The position numbers and the translations under genes are program-made. From positions 245,920 to 309,919 of the forward strand of contig NZ_JAKRNU010000005.1 in the NCBI RefSeq assembly GCF_022346545.1: DNA of 64,000 nucleotides, in the 5' to 3' direction. Shown here piece by piece: positions 1 through 9,337 of the stretch (positions are counted from its first letter, which is position 1; the number at the start of each line of letters is the position of its first letter). The DNA comes from Sporosarcina sp. ACRSM. Lineage in GTDB: Bacteria > Bacillota > Bacilli > Bacillales_A > Planococcaceae. The notes beneath the pieces were generated by a model. It did not search any database. It was not told the origin of the DNA and worked only from the letters and a program-made list of their open reading frames with translations.

Positions 1-92
1 CTCACTCAACCATGACTCCTTAAATATAAAGGAAAGTGGTCAATCGACTTGGCCATTCTCCTATGTATTTAAACAAGATGGAGGTAAACAAA

Positions 93-1034
93 ATGAGTCA
101 AATTGCAGGTCACCATCATATTTCGATGATTACAAAAACCGCTGGTGAAAATCATCATTTTTATCGAGATATTTTAGGCTTACGTCGTGTAAAAAAGACC
201 GTCAACCAAGAAAATCCGAAAATGTATCATCTCTTTTATGGCGATTTAATAGGAAGCCCAGGAACCGAATTGACGTTTTTTGAAATCTCAAATGCCGGAC
301 GGACGCATCGCGAGACAAATGCAATAACCAAAATCGGTTTATTTGTCCCGTCACAACAAGCCTTACATGACTGGTTATACCGTTTAGATGAACATCATAT
401 TTCACATAGTGGCATCACTTCATACGCCGGTCGTGAAGCGATTCATTTTGAAGATCCCGACGGACTACGTTTAGTATTGCTCAATGGCGAAAATGACACA
501 CTCCCTGATTTCTGGACGACTTGGCCTGATTCACCTGTTCCGGAAGAGTCTCGCATTTTAGGGATGGGCCCGGTGGAAATAACGGTTCAAAATGCGAAAA
601 GCTTAAGTGCTACGTTAGAGAATATTTTCGGCTATATGCAAGTGAAGCAAACAGAAGAAGATTTACTTTATCAATCTACTGAAGGTCATGCTTTTGGGGA
701 AATTTTAATTGTCGAACAAGATGGACCTGTAGAAAAACCAGGAAAAGGCAGCGTCCACCATCTCGCTATCCGCGTAAAAGACGGAGAGGACCTTCGTTAC
801 TGGGAAGAAAAAATCAAAGATTATGGTTATGACATCCTCTTTATGAAAGATCGCTTTTACTTTGAAAGTTTATATTTCAAAGAGGAAAACGGCATACTGT
901 TCGAGTTGGCGACAGATGGTCCTGGCTTCATAGTAGATGCATCTATTGAAAGCTTAGGGACAAAACTTGATTTGCCTCCATTTTTAGAACCAAAACGTGA
1001 AGAGATCGAACGCAATTTAAAACAAATAGATTAA
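93..1034 (+). CDS. VOC-family ring-cleaving dioxygenase (MhqA/MhqO-like), copy 1
   Basis: Predicted Fe(II)-dependent extradiol dioxygenase of the vicinal-oxygen-chelate fold, 313 aa, built from two glyoxalase-like halves. The family's metal ligands are visible as HHI near residues 8-10, VHH at 221-223 and a late Glu near 271 (ILFE). Relatives in Bacillus open quinones and catechols and belong to the MhqR regulon. An in-frame ATG at 36 exists, but GGAGGT at 80-85 lies 7 nt before ATG 93, so I start there. It is the first gene of an apparent three-gene operon with a nitroreductase and a second copy of itself. The substrate is inferred from family only. Confidence 0.85.
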   Translation: MSQIAGHHHISMITKTAGENHHFYRDILGLRRVKKTVNQENPKMYHLFYGDLIGSPGTELTFFEISNAGRTHRETNAITKIGLFVPSQQALHDWLYRLDEHHISHSGITSYAGREAIHFEDPDGLRLVLLNGENDTLPDFWTTWPDSPVPEESRILGMGPVEITVQNAKSLSATLENIFGYMQVKQTEEDLLYQSTEGHAFGEILIVEQDGPVEKPGKGSVHHLAIRVKDGEDLRYWEEKIKDYGYDILFMKDRFYFESLYFKEENGILFELATDGPGFIVDASIESLGTKLDLPPFLEPKREEIERNLKQID

Positions 1035-1049
1035 AGGGATGGGTGAGCA

Positions 1050-1670
1050 ATGGACTTTTTAAAGTTAATCGAAAAACGGCGATCTGCGAATAATTTTATC
1101 GAAGGCGTTACATTAACTGAAGAAGATTTAGTTCCGATTTTTGAAGATGTGAAGTTGGCTCCTTCCGCTTTCAACCTACAGCATACGGAGTATATCACCA
1201 TTTTCAATCCGGAATTGAAGGAGAAAATTCGCGAGGCAGCTTTCGGACAATACAAGGTGCACAATGCTTCCGCTGTCATTATCGTGACAGCTGACCGCTA
1301 CGCCTATCGTCAAACAGAAAGATTAAACAAAGGGATGCTGGATTTAGGGATGTTAACGGAATTTGAATTACAGGAAATAATTGATGATAATACAAAGTTC
1401 TATGAATCCCGTGGGGAAGACTTTATGAAAGAAGAGGCAATTCGCAATGGTTCTCTTTCTGCTATGCTCTTTATGCTTGCTGCCAAAAACAGAGGAATCG
1501 ATAGTTGTCCAATGATCGGTTTTGACCAAGATCAAGTAAAGAAAATTTTAAATATCCCTCACAACCAGGAGATCGTTCTAATGATGACAGTTGGCAAAGA
1601 GAAAGAAAGCAGCCGGCGTTTACGGGGCTATCGCAAACCTGTCGGGGAATTCGTTACATTTATTAATTAA
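1050..1670 (+). CDS. Nitroreductase family protein (MhqN/YdfN-like)
   Basis: FMN-dependent NAD(P)H oxidoreductase of the nitroreductase fold, 206 aa. The N-terminus carries the family's RRS flavin-phosphate motif (residues 10-12), followed by a central helical region and a C-terminal ...GRKPVGEF-like tail typical of the fold (here RKPVGEF). It sits 15 nt after one dioxygenase and 16 nt before its paralogue, so all three are probably co-transcribed. In B. subtilis a similar nitroreductase/dioxygenase pair (mhqN-mhqO) protects against quinones; the same role is inferred here. The Shine-Dalgarno site is weak (GGGATGGGTGAG). Confidence 0.85.
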   Translation: MDFLKLIEKRRSANNFIEGVTLTEEDLVPIFEDVKLAPSAFNLQHTEYITIFNPELKEKIREAAFGQYKVHNASAVIIVTADRYAYRQTERLNKGMLDLGMLTEFELQEIIDDNTKFYESRGEDFMKEEAIRNGSLSAMLFMLAAKNRGIDSCPMIGFDQDQVKKILNIPHNQEIVLMMTVGKEKESSRRLRGYRKPVGEFVTFIN

Positions 1671-1686
1671 AAGGAGTGGGAATATA

Positions 1687-2625
1687 ATGAAAAAACAAAC
1701 TACCGGTATCCACCATATTACAGCGATTGTCGGACATCCACAAGAAAATATCGACTTCTATGCAGGCGTGCTCGGCTTACGTCTCGTCAAACAAACAGTG
1801 AACTTTGATGATCCAGGAACGTATCATTTATATTTCGGGGATGCGGGCGGTCGCCCTGGAACAATCATCACATTCTTCCCTTGGGCTAACGCTTATCAAG
1901 GGCGCATCGGAGACGGACAAGTCGGTGTCACAACTTACGCGATTCCTGAAGGCTCAATGGACTACTGGGTCAACCGCCTCGAAAAATTCGACATTGCTTT
2001 CACTAAAGCGGAACGCTTCGGTGAAAAGGTTGTACAATTCGATGATCCACATGGTCTGCATCTTGAATTGGTAGAACGTGCAGAAGGCCCGACCAACCAT
2101 TGGACGTTCGGCGATGTAACGCCTGATGTAGCGGTTAAAGGATTTGCGGGAGCAACACTGTATTCGAGCAATCCTGAACAAACTAAAACCACTTTGGTGA
2201 ACGTCATGGGCTTAGAAGAAATTGCAACAGAAGGCGATTATACCCGCTTTAAAGCAAGTGCAGATATCGGCAACACAATCGATTTGAAAATGGTGACTGG
2301 CACTCGTGGCGCAATGGGTGTTGGGACCGTACACCATATCGCATGGCGTGCAAATGATGACCAAGATCACTTGGAATGGCAACGTCATGCCCAAGAAAAC
2401 GGGCAATATGTAACAGAAATAAAAGACCGCAATTACTTCAATGCGATTTACTTCCGTGAATCCGGTGAAATCTTATTTGAAATCGCAACAGATCCTCCAG
2501 GCTTTGCACATGATGAAACGGAAGAAACAATGGGGAAAGAATTGAAACTCCCTGCACAATATGAACAGTTCCGTGAAAAACTGGAACACTCCCTTATTCC
2601 GATTGAAGTACGTTCGTTAGACTAA
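1687..2625 (+). CDS. VOC-family ring-cleaving dioxygenase (MhqO-like), copy 2
   Basis: Second extradiol-type dioxygenase, 312 aa, clearly paralogous to the gene at 93-1034 across its full length (shared GLR.VK.TVN block and conserved C-terminal half). Putative iron ligands: HH at residues 9-10, HH at 216-217, Glu near 265. The open frame extends upstream to 1591 inside the nitroreductase gene, but AAGGAGTGGG at 1671-1680 points to ATG 1687. The gene ends just before a strong bidirectional terminator. Keeping two diverged copies around one nitroreductase suggests different aromatic substrates, which is inference. Confidence 0.88.
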   Translation: MKKQTTGIHHITAIVGHPQENIDFYAGVLGLRLVKQTVNFDDPGTYHLYFGDAGGRPGTIITFFPWANAYQGRIGDGQVGVTTYAIPEGSMDYWVNRLEKFDIAFTKAERFGEKVVQFDDPHGLHLELVERAEGPTNHWTFGDVTPDVAVKGFAGATLYSSNPEQTKTTLVNVMGLEEIATEGDYTRFKASADIGNTIDLKMVTGTRGAMGVGTVHHIAWRANDDQDHLEWQRHAQENGQYVTEIKDRNYFNAIYFRESGEILFEIATDPPGFAHDETEETMGKELKLPAQYEQFREKLEHSLIPIEVRSLD

Positions 2626-2635
2626 AAAAGTAAAA

Positions 2636-2680
2636 GAGAGACGCCATCACTTGCAAAGTGATTGGTCGTCTCTCTTTTTT
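2636..2680. terminator. Bidirectional intrinsic terminator
   Basis: GAGAGACG...CGTCTCTC stem with an inner ATCACTT/AAGTGAT pairing (2636-2674), flanked by A-rich sequence on the left and TTTTTT (2675-2680) on the right. It separates the convergent dioxygenase operon (plus) and amino-acid importer (minus). Confidence 0.85.
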
Positions 2681-2682
2681 CA

Positions 2683-3417
2683 TTATGAAATCAAATTCAA
2701 AAATTGCCGGGTCCGTTCTTCTTTCGGATTTGTAAAAATTTCACTCGGGCCGCTACGTTCGACGACTTTTCCTTGGTCCATAAAGATGACGACGTCCGCC
2801 GCGTCTTGTGCAAAACGCATTTCGTGGGTCACAACGACCATCGTCATGCCTTCATTGGCAAGGTCTTTCATCACTTGCAACACTTCCCCGACAAGTTCCG
2901 GGTCCAAGGCAGATGTCGGTTCGTCGAACAACATCACTTCGGGCTCCAATGCCAATGCCCTTGCAATCCCGACCCGTTGCTGTTGCCCTCCAGACAGTTG
3001 AAATGGATAGAAATCGAGCTTATCGCCCAAACCGACTTTCCGTAGCAATTGCTCGGCTTTTTTCCGCGCCGTTTCCTTCGGTACTTTCTGAACAATCACC
3101 GGACCTTCCATCACATTCTCGATCGCGGTTTTATGGGGAAACAAATTATATTGCTGGAAAACCATGCCCGATTGTCTTCTAACTGCATCGATTTCTTTTT
3201 TGGATACCTTTTTTGAAAAATCCGCTTTTTGTCCATTCAGACTGATCGTTCCCGCTGACGGGGTTTCCAATATATTCAAACATCTAAGTAACGTCGTCTT
3301 GCCGGAACCTGACGGACCGATGATGACGACCACTTCGCCCTTCTCCAGTTCCAAATCGATCCCTTTTAGTACTTCAAGTTCTCCAAAACTTTTATGTAAC
3401 CCTTGAATTGAAATCAT
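2683..3417 (-). CDS. tcyC: Polar amino acid (probably cystine) ABC transporter ATPase
   Basis: ATPase subunit of a polar-amino-acid importer, 244 aa. Walker [10 protein letters not shown] lies at about residues 34-42, the LSGGQQQR signature near 140 and Walker B with DEPTSALD about 20 residues later, followed by the switch His (VVTHEM). Start: ATG 3417 is preceded by AAGGAG at about 3424-3430; the longer frame to 3435 has no good site. The gene is last in a three-gene order (binding protein, permease, ATPase) like B. subtilis tcyABC. Cystine as substrate rests on the binding protein's resemblance to TcyA and is not proven. Confidence 0.85.
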   Translation of the reverse strand: MISIQGLHKSFGELEVLKGIDLELEKGEVVVIIGPSGSGKTTLLRCLNILETPSAGTISLNGQKADFSKKVSKKEIDAVRRQSGMVFQQYNLFPHKTAIENVMEGPVIVQKVPKETARKKAEQLLRKVGLGDKLDFYPFQLSGGQQQRVGIARALALEPEVMLFDEPTSALDPELVGEVLQVMKDLANEGMTMVVVTHEMRFAQDAADVVIFMDQGKVVERSGPSEIFTNPKEERTRQFLNLIS

Positions 3418-3453
3418 CGTGTACTCCTTCATCATCTCTGTTTTCTATCCGCA

Positions 3454-4155
3454 TTACCTCTTCACAAATCGATCCAATCTATGTTCAATGCGGCCTTGAA
3501 TTACGGAAAGGATGAAACAAATGACCCAGTAAATGACCGCAACCTCAACATAAAGCAGTAGAAACTCATAATTCGACGCGGCAATTTCCTGCGCTCTTCT
3601 GAACATTTCCGTCACTAAAATCATGGATGCCAAGGATGTGTCTTTTACAAGACCAATAAATGAATTGGAAAGCGGCGGGATTGAAACTCTTGCCGCTTGC
3701 GGTAAAATGATTCTTCTTAACGACTGTGCATAACCCATCCCAATCGTCTGCGCCGCTTCCCATTGTCCTTTCGGTATCGATAATATGGCAGCACGGAGGA
3801 TTTCAGAAGCATACGCACCTACGTTCAATGAAAATCCTAAAACAGCCGCCGGGAATGGATCAATCACAATTCCAATAGTAGGAAGCCCATAAAATAGGAT
3901 AAACAACTGGACAAGGAGCGGTGTTCCCCGAATCGCGGACACATAGATCCTTGCGATGATCTGCAATGGTTTGCTCGTTGAGATCCGGGCCAAGGCAGTG
4001 AAGATGGCAATGATCAATCCAAAAAAGAAAGCGAACAATGTTAAGGGGATCGTATAGGTGATCGCCCCCTCCAACAATGGCCGTAAAGAACTTTGAGCAA
4101 TATCCGTCAGTCTTTGTAATCTTTCCGGATCGATCAACACATTATTGTAGTACAT
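3454..4155 (-). CDS. tcyB: Polar amino acid (probably cystine) ABC transporter permease
   Basis: HisM/GlnP-type inner-membrane permease, 233 aa from ATG 4155, with about five hydrophobic segments and the conserved cytoplasmic EAA loop (EAAQTIGMGYAQSLRRIILP region, residues roughly 135-155) that contacts the ATPase. The start overlaps the end of the binding-protein gene by 14 nt, so translation is likely coupled; a TTG at 4164 is an alternative start. A 36-nt gap separates it from the ATPase gene. Confidence 0.82.
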   Translation of the reverse strand: MYYNNVLIDPERLQRLTDIAQSSLRPLLEGAITYTIPLTLFAFFFGLIIAIFTALARISTSKPLQIIARIYVSAIRGTPLLVQLFILFYGLPTIGIVIDPFPAAVLGFSLNVGAYASEILRAAILSIPKGQWEAAQTIGMGYAQSLRRIILPQAARVSIPPLSNSFIGLVKDTSLASMILVTEMFRRAQEIAASNYEFLLLYVEVAVIYWVICFILSVIQGRIEHRLDRFVKR

Positions 4156-4975
4156 CTTCGCCAAACCACTTCTCGGAAATCTCTAGGTGTGTGCCATCAT
4201 CAATCATATCCTGGAGTGCTTGATTCACCGCTTCAACCAACGTTTCATTGTTTTTTCTGAACAGCAATCCAATATTGATCGCTTCATCGTATTGTGCCAC
4301 GATTTTAACCGGGGCATCCGGTCTCTGTTTTAAATAGTCCAGCACCGATAGCTTGTCATTAACCGTGACATCCACCCGATTTGAACTGATTAAATCGACC
4401 GACTGAACAAATCCTTCCACACTTACGATTTCAGCGCCATAGGATTCTGCAATTTTTCTATGGTTACTCGTCATCGTCTGTGCAGCTTTCAACCCTTTAA
4501 TGTCTTCATATTTCGAAATGTCATTTTTGTCTTTACCGGCGACGACAACACCAACCGATATATTATAAGGTGTCGAAAAATCATACTTTTCAAGACGCTC
4601 GTCACTAATACCGACTTGGTTGGCAACCATATCAAAACGCTTCGCATCCAATCCAGCAAACATTGCGTCCCATTGTGTTTCTAAGAATACCGGTTTCACA
4701 CCAAGGCGTTTCGCGACTTCTGTTGCGATATCCACATCAAATCCTGTCAATTGCCCGGAGTCATCGTGAAATGTAAACGGTGGATATACTCCTTCCGTAC
4801 CGATGACCAGTTCGCCTTTTTCTTGGATATTAGCCAGTAGATCCGTCGAGGCATTGCTTGTTTTTTCTGTGTCTCCTCCGCTTGCTGTATTTCCTTCTTT
4901 TTTCGCAGTTCCACAAGCAGCCAATAACACAACTGCACTGATAAGTAGTAAGAACGACAAAAGACTCTTCCTCAT
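4142..4975 (-). CDS. tcyA: Cystine/polar amino acid-binding lipoprotein
   Basis: Extracellular substrate-binding lipoprotein, 277 aa. A signal peptide ends in the lipobox LAAC with Cys21 as the lipidation site, then a Ser/Thr-rich linker, then an SBP_bac_3 domain beginning near VIGTEG (residue about 56) with the VYPPF and FDVDIA motifs of the family. The segment around QTMTSNHRK resembles TcyA-type cystine receptors. It is the first gene of the importer and has a near-consensus sigma-A promoter upstream. Confidence 0.83.
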   Translation of the reverse strand: MRKSLLSFLLLISAVVLLAACGTAKKEGNTASGGDTEKTSNASTDLLANIQEKGELVIGTEGVYPPFTFHDDSGQLTGFDVDIATEVAKRLGVKPVFLETQWDAMFAGLDAKRFDMVANQVGISDERLEKYDFSTPYNISVGVVVAGKDKNDISKYEDIKGLKAAQTMTSNHRKIAESYGAEIVSVEGFVQSVDLISSNRVDVTVNDKLSVLDYLKQRPDAPVKIVAQYDEAINIGLLFRKNNETLVEAVNQALQDMIDDGTHLEISEKWFGEDVLQ

Positions 4976-5019
4976 GATTCCACTCTCCTAAATTCATATC
5001 TACCGACTTGGTTTTATGT

Positions 5020-5048
5020 AGTATACAACATTCTACAAAATCGGTCAA
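5020..5048 (-). promoter_or_regulatory. Sigma-A promoter of the importer operon
   Basis: Minus strand: -35 TTGACC (5043-5048), 17-nt spacer, -10 TATACT (5020-5025). The spacer/-10 also forms an imperfect dyad (GTAGAATGTTGTATACTAC), which could be a regulator site. Confidence 0.8.
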
Positions 5049-5172
5049 AACAATAAATTCGAAAAAGTAGACATTATGAATATTCCTTTTCAATTATTTC
5101 CTTCAAATACGCATAGTTAGCCCTTAAAAGAGAAATGGTATAAGTACTAAGAAGAGTTCGAGGTGTCCTATA

Positions 5173-7512
5173 TTGACAAGTTGGTCTATCGGAAAAAGTG
5201 TGCTGCGCAAAGAATCGCTTGAAAAAGTTACGGGCGCGGCGAAATATACGGCAGATTACTCAGCGCCCAATATGCTTCATGTCAAATTGGTCGTCAGTTC
5301 CTATGCCCATGCAAAACTAAAAAAAGTCGATGTCACGAAAGCATGGCAAGTGCCCGGTGTTCGTGCGATCGTTCTCGGTCAACAGTTTCCACTGATGGGA
5401 AGTGAAGTAAAAGACAGGCCCATTATTGCATTTGACAAGGTCCGATACCACGCAGAACCGATTGCCGCTGTTGTCGCCGACCATCCAGTTCAAGCAAAAC
5501 AAGCGGCAGAATTGATCGAAGTTACATATGAACCGTTGACAGTGATAAATGCCCCCAAAGAAGCATTATTGCCGGATGCCCCCTTATTACATGAAGACTT
5601 GGCGCTTTACGAAAAAAATCCATATGTTTACCCTGAACCGGGTTCAAACATTGCGAATCGGACAAAGACTCGAAAAGGGAATCTCGAACAAGCATGGCTC
5701 GATAGCGATGTCATTATTGAGGAAAGTTTTTCATTTTCCCCTTCTGACCCTATTGCAATGGAAACGAGATGTGCCATGGCAGAGATCAAGCCTGATGGAT
5801 CTGTTCATATCACATCAACCACACAGGCGCCCTATCGGATTAAAAAAGAACTGAGCGATGCTTTTCATCTTGATGAAGGAAGCATTATCGTCAATGCCCC
5901 GTTAGTCGGTGGAGGTTATGGCGGAAAAGTTGCGATTCAGCTGGAACCCATTGCCTATTTGGCAAGTGTCGCTGTCGGAGGCAGACCTGTCAAACTCTTC
6001 TATACGCGTGAAGAGGATATGCTGACAGCTCCTGTTCGCATAGGACTCGACGCAACCATAAAGCTAGGCGCCACGAAAGATGGTAAATTAACCGGAGCAG
6101 AAGTTCTGTATTTGTTTGACAGCGGCGGCTATTCAGACAAAGGGGCAACCATTAGCAATGCCGCCGCTGCGACTTGTACAGGACCTTATCAGATTGAGCA
6201 TGTCTGGTGTGACTCGCTTTGTGTGTATACGAATCATCCTTATGCAACCGCCTATAGAGGCTTCAGCCACTCTGAGCTGTTATTTGTTTTCGAGCGGGCA
6301 ATGGATATTTTGGCGTGCAAACTTCAAATAGATCCGCTTGAGTTCCGATTAAAAAACGCATTTTTACCAGGCCATACAACGCCTACACAAATACCATTGA
6401 ACCGAAGCACAGTCGGTAATTTGCCGAAGTGTATTGAAAAGTTACAGGAAGCGATGAACTGGCAAGATGGAGCCATTATCAAAGTGAGTGAACATAAGGT
6501 GATCGCTAAAGGCGTCAGTTGTGTGTGGAAAACCTCGACAATCGATTCCGGTGCTAGTTCAGGAGTCCTTTTGCTGTTTAACGCAGACGGAAGTGTGAAC
6601 ATCCTGTCAGGGGTTGTTGAAATTGGAACCGGGACAAAAACAATCCTGGCGCAGTTGCTTGCTGAAAAGTTGAAGATGGATATCCATAAAATCCATGTAC
6701 AAATGGACGTCAATACAAGATACACCCCCGAACATTGGATAACGGCGGCGAGTAGAAGTACGTTGATGGCAGGACGTGCTTTACTAAAAGCGGCTGAAGA
6801 CGCCATTCAACAATTGAAGAGCATCGCTTCCCGTGTACTTATCTGTTCACCGGATGATTTAGAGGTCGGTCATGAAAGGGTATATGTCCGGGATGAGCCC
6901 GAAATATATGTCCACGTGAAGGATGTTTGCTACGGCTATAAGTATCCGAATGGCTATGCGATAGGAGGTCAAGTGATTGGACGAGGCAATTATACATTAA
7001 GGCAGTTAACCCACCTCAACCGTGAAACGGGCGCTGGAAAAACAGGTCCCGAATTTACGGTCGGCGCACAAGGAGTAGAAGTGGAATTCGACACAAGAGA
7101 TTTCACCTATAAAATACGCAAAGCTTATTCAGTAATCGATGTTGGAAAAGTGCTTAATAGGAAAGCGGCACGCGGACAAGTGATGGGTGCTATGAGTATG
7201 GGATTAAATCATGCCAGCAGCGAAACGTTCGAAATCGGTAGGGAAGGAATCATTCAAAACCCAAGGCTGCGCACATATAACTCCTTTCGCTTTGGCGATC
7301 ACCCAGAATACGTCGTACATTTTCTTGAAACACCCCATATTGATGGGCCGTATGGCGCACGCGGGGTTGGTGAACACGGCCTCATTGGCATGCCGGCAGC
7401 ACTGGCGAATAGCTTGTCAGTGGCCGCTGGAGTGGAACTCACAAAATTGCCGCTTACACCCGAATACATTTGGAAGGAAAAGAAAGCGGTGATGCAAAAT
7501 GATCTCGTATGA
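5173..7512 (+). CDS. Xanthine dehydrogenase-family molybdopterin-binding subunit
   Basis: Large catalytic subunit of a molybdenum hydroxylase, 779 aa. An N-terminal a/b hammerhead domain (residues about 15-125) precedes the molybdopterin-binding domain. Visible motifs are GGGYGGK (about residue 250), the AYRGFS loop that normally contacts substrate, and GARGVGE near 732-738 with the catalytic Glu. Length and subunit order (Mo, FAD, 2Fe-2S) fit PucD-like enzymes, but the substrate loop departs from classical xanthine dehydrogenases, so purine is only one possibility. Start is TTG 5173 with GAGGTGT 10 nt before it. It overlaps the next gene by 14 nt. No maturation genes of the XdhC or cytidylyltransferase type lie nearby. 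Confidence 0.85.
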   Translation: MTSWSIGKSVLRKESLEKVTGAAKYTADYSAPNMLHVKLVVSSYAHAKLKKVDVTKAWQVPGVRAIVLGQQFPLMGSEVKDRPIIAFDKVRYHAEPIAAVVADHPVQAKQAAELIEVTYEPLTVINAPKEALLPDAPLLHEDLALYEKNPYVYPEPGSNIANRTKTRKGNLEQAWLDSDVIIEESFSFSPSDPIAMETRCAMAEIKPDGSVHITSTTQAPYRIKKELSDAFHLDEGSIIVNAPLVGGGYGGKVAIQLEPIAYLASVAVGGRPVKLFYTREEDMLTAPVRIGLDATIKLGATKDGKLTGAEVLYLFDSGGYSDKGATISNAAAATCTGPYQIEHVWCDSLCVYTNHPYATAYRGFSHSELLFVFERAMDILACKLQIDPLEFRLKNAFLPGHTTPTQIPLNRSTVGNLPKCIEKLQEAMNWQDGAIIKVSEHKVIAKGVSCVWKTSTIDSGASSGVLLLFNADGSVNILSGVVEIGTGTKTILAQLLAEKLKMDIHKIHVQMDVNTRYTPEHWITAASRSTLMAGRALLKAAEDAIQQLKSIASRVLICSPDDLEVGHERVYVRDEPEIYVHVKDVCYGYKYPNGYAIGGQVIGRGNYTLRQLTHLNRETGAGKTGPEFTVGAQGVEVEFDTRDFTYKIRKAYSVIDVGKVLNRKAARGQVMGAMSMGLNHASSETFEIGREGIIQNPRLRTYNSFRFGDHPEYVVHFLETPHIDGPYGARGVGEHGLIGMPAALANSLSVAAGVELTKLPLTPEYIWKEKKAVMQNDLV

Positions 7513-8350
7513 CTTTGACTATTACCAACCCGCTACGATCGAGGAAGCGATAGAACTCTTCCACAGTTTGGACGCACAAGGGAAAAATCCGATCTATTTT
7601 TCAGGTGGAACAGAAGTGATTACGCTCGGTAGACTCAATCGGATCCTGACAGATGCTGTTATAGACATCAAAGCTATCCCAGAGTGTACAGTGTTAAAAA
7701 AAGAACAGAAACGGCTTATTTTAGGAGCCGGTTTATCATTGACAAGAATACGGGAATCTCAACTATTCCCTTTTTTAAGTAAGACCATTGCTGAGATTGC
7801 GGACAATACCGCCCGCAATAAAATTACGTTAGGCGGCAATATTTGTGCCAACATCATTTACAGGGAAACGGTATTACCGCTTCTTTTAACGGATAGCCAA
7901 GTCGTCATTGCGGGTCAAACAGGGATCAAAGAGCGCCCCTTAACCAAACTCTTTGACAAGACACTCCAATTAGAAAAAGGAGAATTCCTCGTTCAAATCA
8001 TAACGAAACAAAGTAAAACCAAATTACCATTTCTAAGTGTAAAAAAACGGAGACAATGGGATAATGGGTATCCCTTGGTGACAACAGCAGCCCTGAAAAA
8101 GAACGGTCGGATCAAAGTCGCTTTCAGTGGACTATGCGCATTCCCCTTTTACAATCCACAAATGGAAGAAAGTTTGAATGATTTTCAACTGTCAAAAGAA
8201 GAACGAATCGAGCAAACACTGAGACTGATTCCCAGCCCCGTACTAGATGATGTACACGGTTCTGCGGAATATCGTCTATTCGTCTTGAAAAACACATTAT
8301 CGGATGTGCTAGACGTCTTCAAAGGAGTGGATGATCTTAAGAAATCATGA
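7499..8350 (+). CDS. Molybdenum hydroxylase FAD-binding subunit (PucC/CoxM-like)
   Basis: FAD-binding middle subunit, 283 aa, of the CO-dehydrogenase flavoprotein type. It shows the two FAD-pyrophosphate motifs: FSGGTEV (about residues 34-40) and TLGGNICANI (about 115-124). It would pass electrons between the 2Fe-2S clusters and NAD+ or another acceptor. The start ATG overlaps the upstream Mo-subunit gene and its own end overlaps the Fe-S subunit gene by 20 nt, so the three products are translationally coupled. A single-copy operon arrangement of this kind implies a stoichiometric heterotrimer. Confidence 0.85.
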   Translation: MISYDFDYYQPATIEEAIELFHSLDAQGKNPIYFSGGTEVITLGRLNRILTDAVIDIKAIPECTVLKKEQKRLILGAGLSLTRIRESQLFPFLSKTIAEIADNTARNKITLGGNICANIIYRETVLPLLLTDSQVVIAGQTGIKERPLTKLFDKTLQLEKGEFLVQIITKQSKTKLPFLSVKKRRQWDNGYPLVTTAALKKNGRIKVAFSGLCAFPFYNPQMEESLNDFQLSKEERIEQTLRLIPSPVLDDVHGSAEYRLFVLKNTLSDVLDVFKGVDDLKKS

Positions 8351-8801
8351 AACAACTTTGCAAATCAATGGGGAAATACTTTCATTCCAGGCCCGCCATA
8401 CCGACACGTTACTATTCGTCCTACGTGAAAAGCTTGGCTTAACAGGCGCAAAGCCCGGATGTCTGAACGGTGACTGTGGAGCTTGTACAATTGATGTAGA
8501 CGGGGAGCCAATGAAATCTTGTTTAATGTTGGCGATCGAGGCAGCGAATAAAAAAGTGACAACCGTGGAAGGCCTAAAAAATGCACCGATTCAAAAACAA
8601 TTCATGGAGAGATTTGCATTCCAATGTGGCTATTGCACGCCCGGCTTCATTATGAACTGCCACTCTTTGATCCAAAAGCATCCAGATGCAACCGATATCG
8701 TAATCAAAGAGTGGTTAGAATCCAACATTTGCCGCTGTACAGGCTACAAAGAGATCGAGGATGCGATCAAAGCAGCCTTGCCATATTATAAACATGTATA
8801 G
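8331..8801 (+). CDS. Molybdenum hydroxylase [2Fe-2S] subunit (PucE/CoxS-like)
   Basis: Small iron-sulfur subunit, 156 aa, with both expected clusters: plant-ferredoxin-type cysteines in GCLNGDCGACT (about residues 43-53) plus a later Cys in SCL, and the C-terminal CGYCTPG and CRCTGY motifs of the all-helical domain. AAAGGAGTGG abuts ATG 8331 inside the end of the FAD-subunit gene. It is the last gene of the operon, followed 28 nt later by a terminator. The full cysteine set suggests an active enzyme. Confidence 0.9.
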   Translation: MILRNHETTLQINGEILSFQARHTDTLLFVLREKLGLTGAKPGCLNGDCGACTIDVDGEPMKSCLMLAIEAANKKVTTVEGLKNAPIQKQFMERFAFQCGYCTPGFIMNCHSLIQKHPDATDIVIKEWLESNICRCTGYKEIEDAIKAALPYYKHV

Positions 8802-8828
8802 TTTCGTTTATTGAATAAAGACTTAAAA

Positions 8829-8864
8829 AAACAGATATGCATCTGAAACGGTGCATATCTGTTT
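8829..8864. terminator. Bidirectional intrinsic terminator
   Basis: AAACAGATATGCA (8829-8841) pairs with TGCATATCTGTTT (8852-8864), A-rich on the left. It serves the hydroxylase operon and the convergent membrane-protein gene. Confidence 0.8.
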
Positions 8865-8885
8865 CTATGTACGGTGAATGTCCCT

Positions 8886-9329
8886 TCACCAAACCATCGG
8901 TTTTTGAACCATCAACCAAAGAATGATAAGCATAAGACCAATGTATGTCCATGTTGTACGGCTTAAGCGATGGATAATGTCATTCTTATTGGTCCCAGGT
9001 TCATGGAATTTGCGGAGAACTTGTGTAAATCCTCTCGATAAATAAACTGCAGATAACAGCAAAACAACCATTGTCAGTATCACCCATGACGCATGCCATG
9101 GCCAAGGTCCAAATATGAGCAAGAGTACTCCCGTGACGACCAGCGCGTGTCCCGCATGCATGACGACGCGGATGGTGACACGGATCACAGTTAAGTAGGC
9201 TTCTTCGAATTGTGAATTCGCGCCACGCAATCGTCTAATAATGGGTAGTAAAAGAAATAATGGACCTATGGCAATCACGGCACTGACGACATGGAGAAAG
9301 ACGAATATTCCATAGACATGGGGCATCAT
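8886..9329 (-). CDS. Four-helix integral membrane protein (DUF2269/CopD-like)
   Basis: Predicted membrane protein, 147 aa, with four hydrophobic helices at about residues 5-30, 50-72, 78-98 and 123-145. Histidines sit in or next to helices (FLHVVSA near 13 and MHAGHALVV near 57-63), as in DUF2269-type proteins that may bind haem. It is 8 nt downstream of the ASCH-domain gene on the same strand, so the two could form one transcript. No function is claimed; the family placement is by pattern only. Confidence 0.6.
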   Translation of the reverse strand: MMPHVYGIFVFLHVVSAVIAIGPLFLLLPIIRRLRGANSQFEEAYLTVIRVTIRVVMHAGHALVVTGVLLLIFGPWPWHASWVILTMVVLLLSAVYLSRGFTQVLRKFHEPGTNKNDIIHRLSRTTWTYIGLMLIILWLMVQKPMVW

Positions 9330-9337
9330 TCAGAACA

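Noticed and set aside
6324..6806. 160-codon antisense frame inside the molybdenum hydroxylase gene
   Set aside because: Shadow of the well-supported coding frame on the other strand; no start signal.
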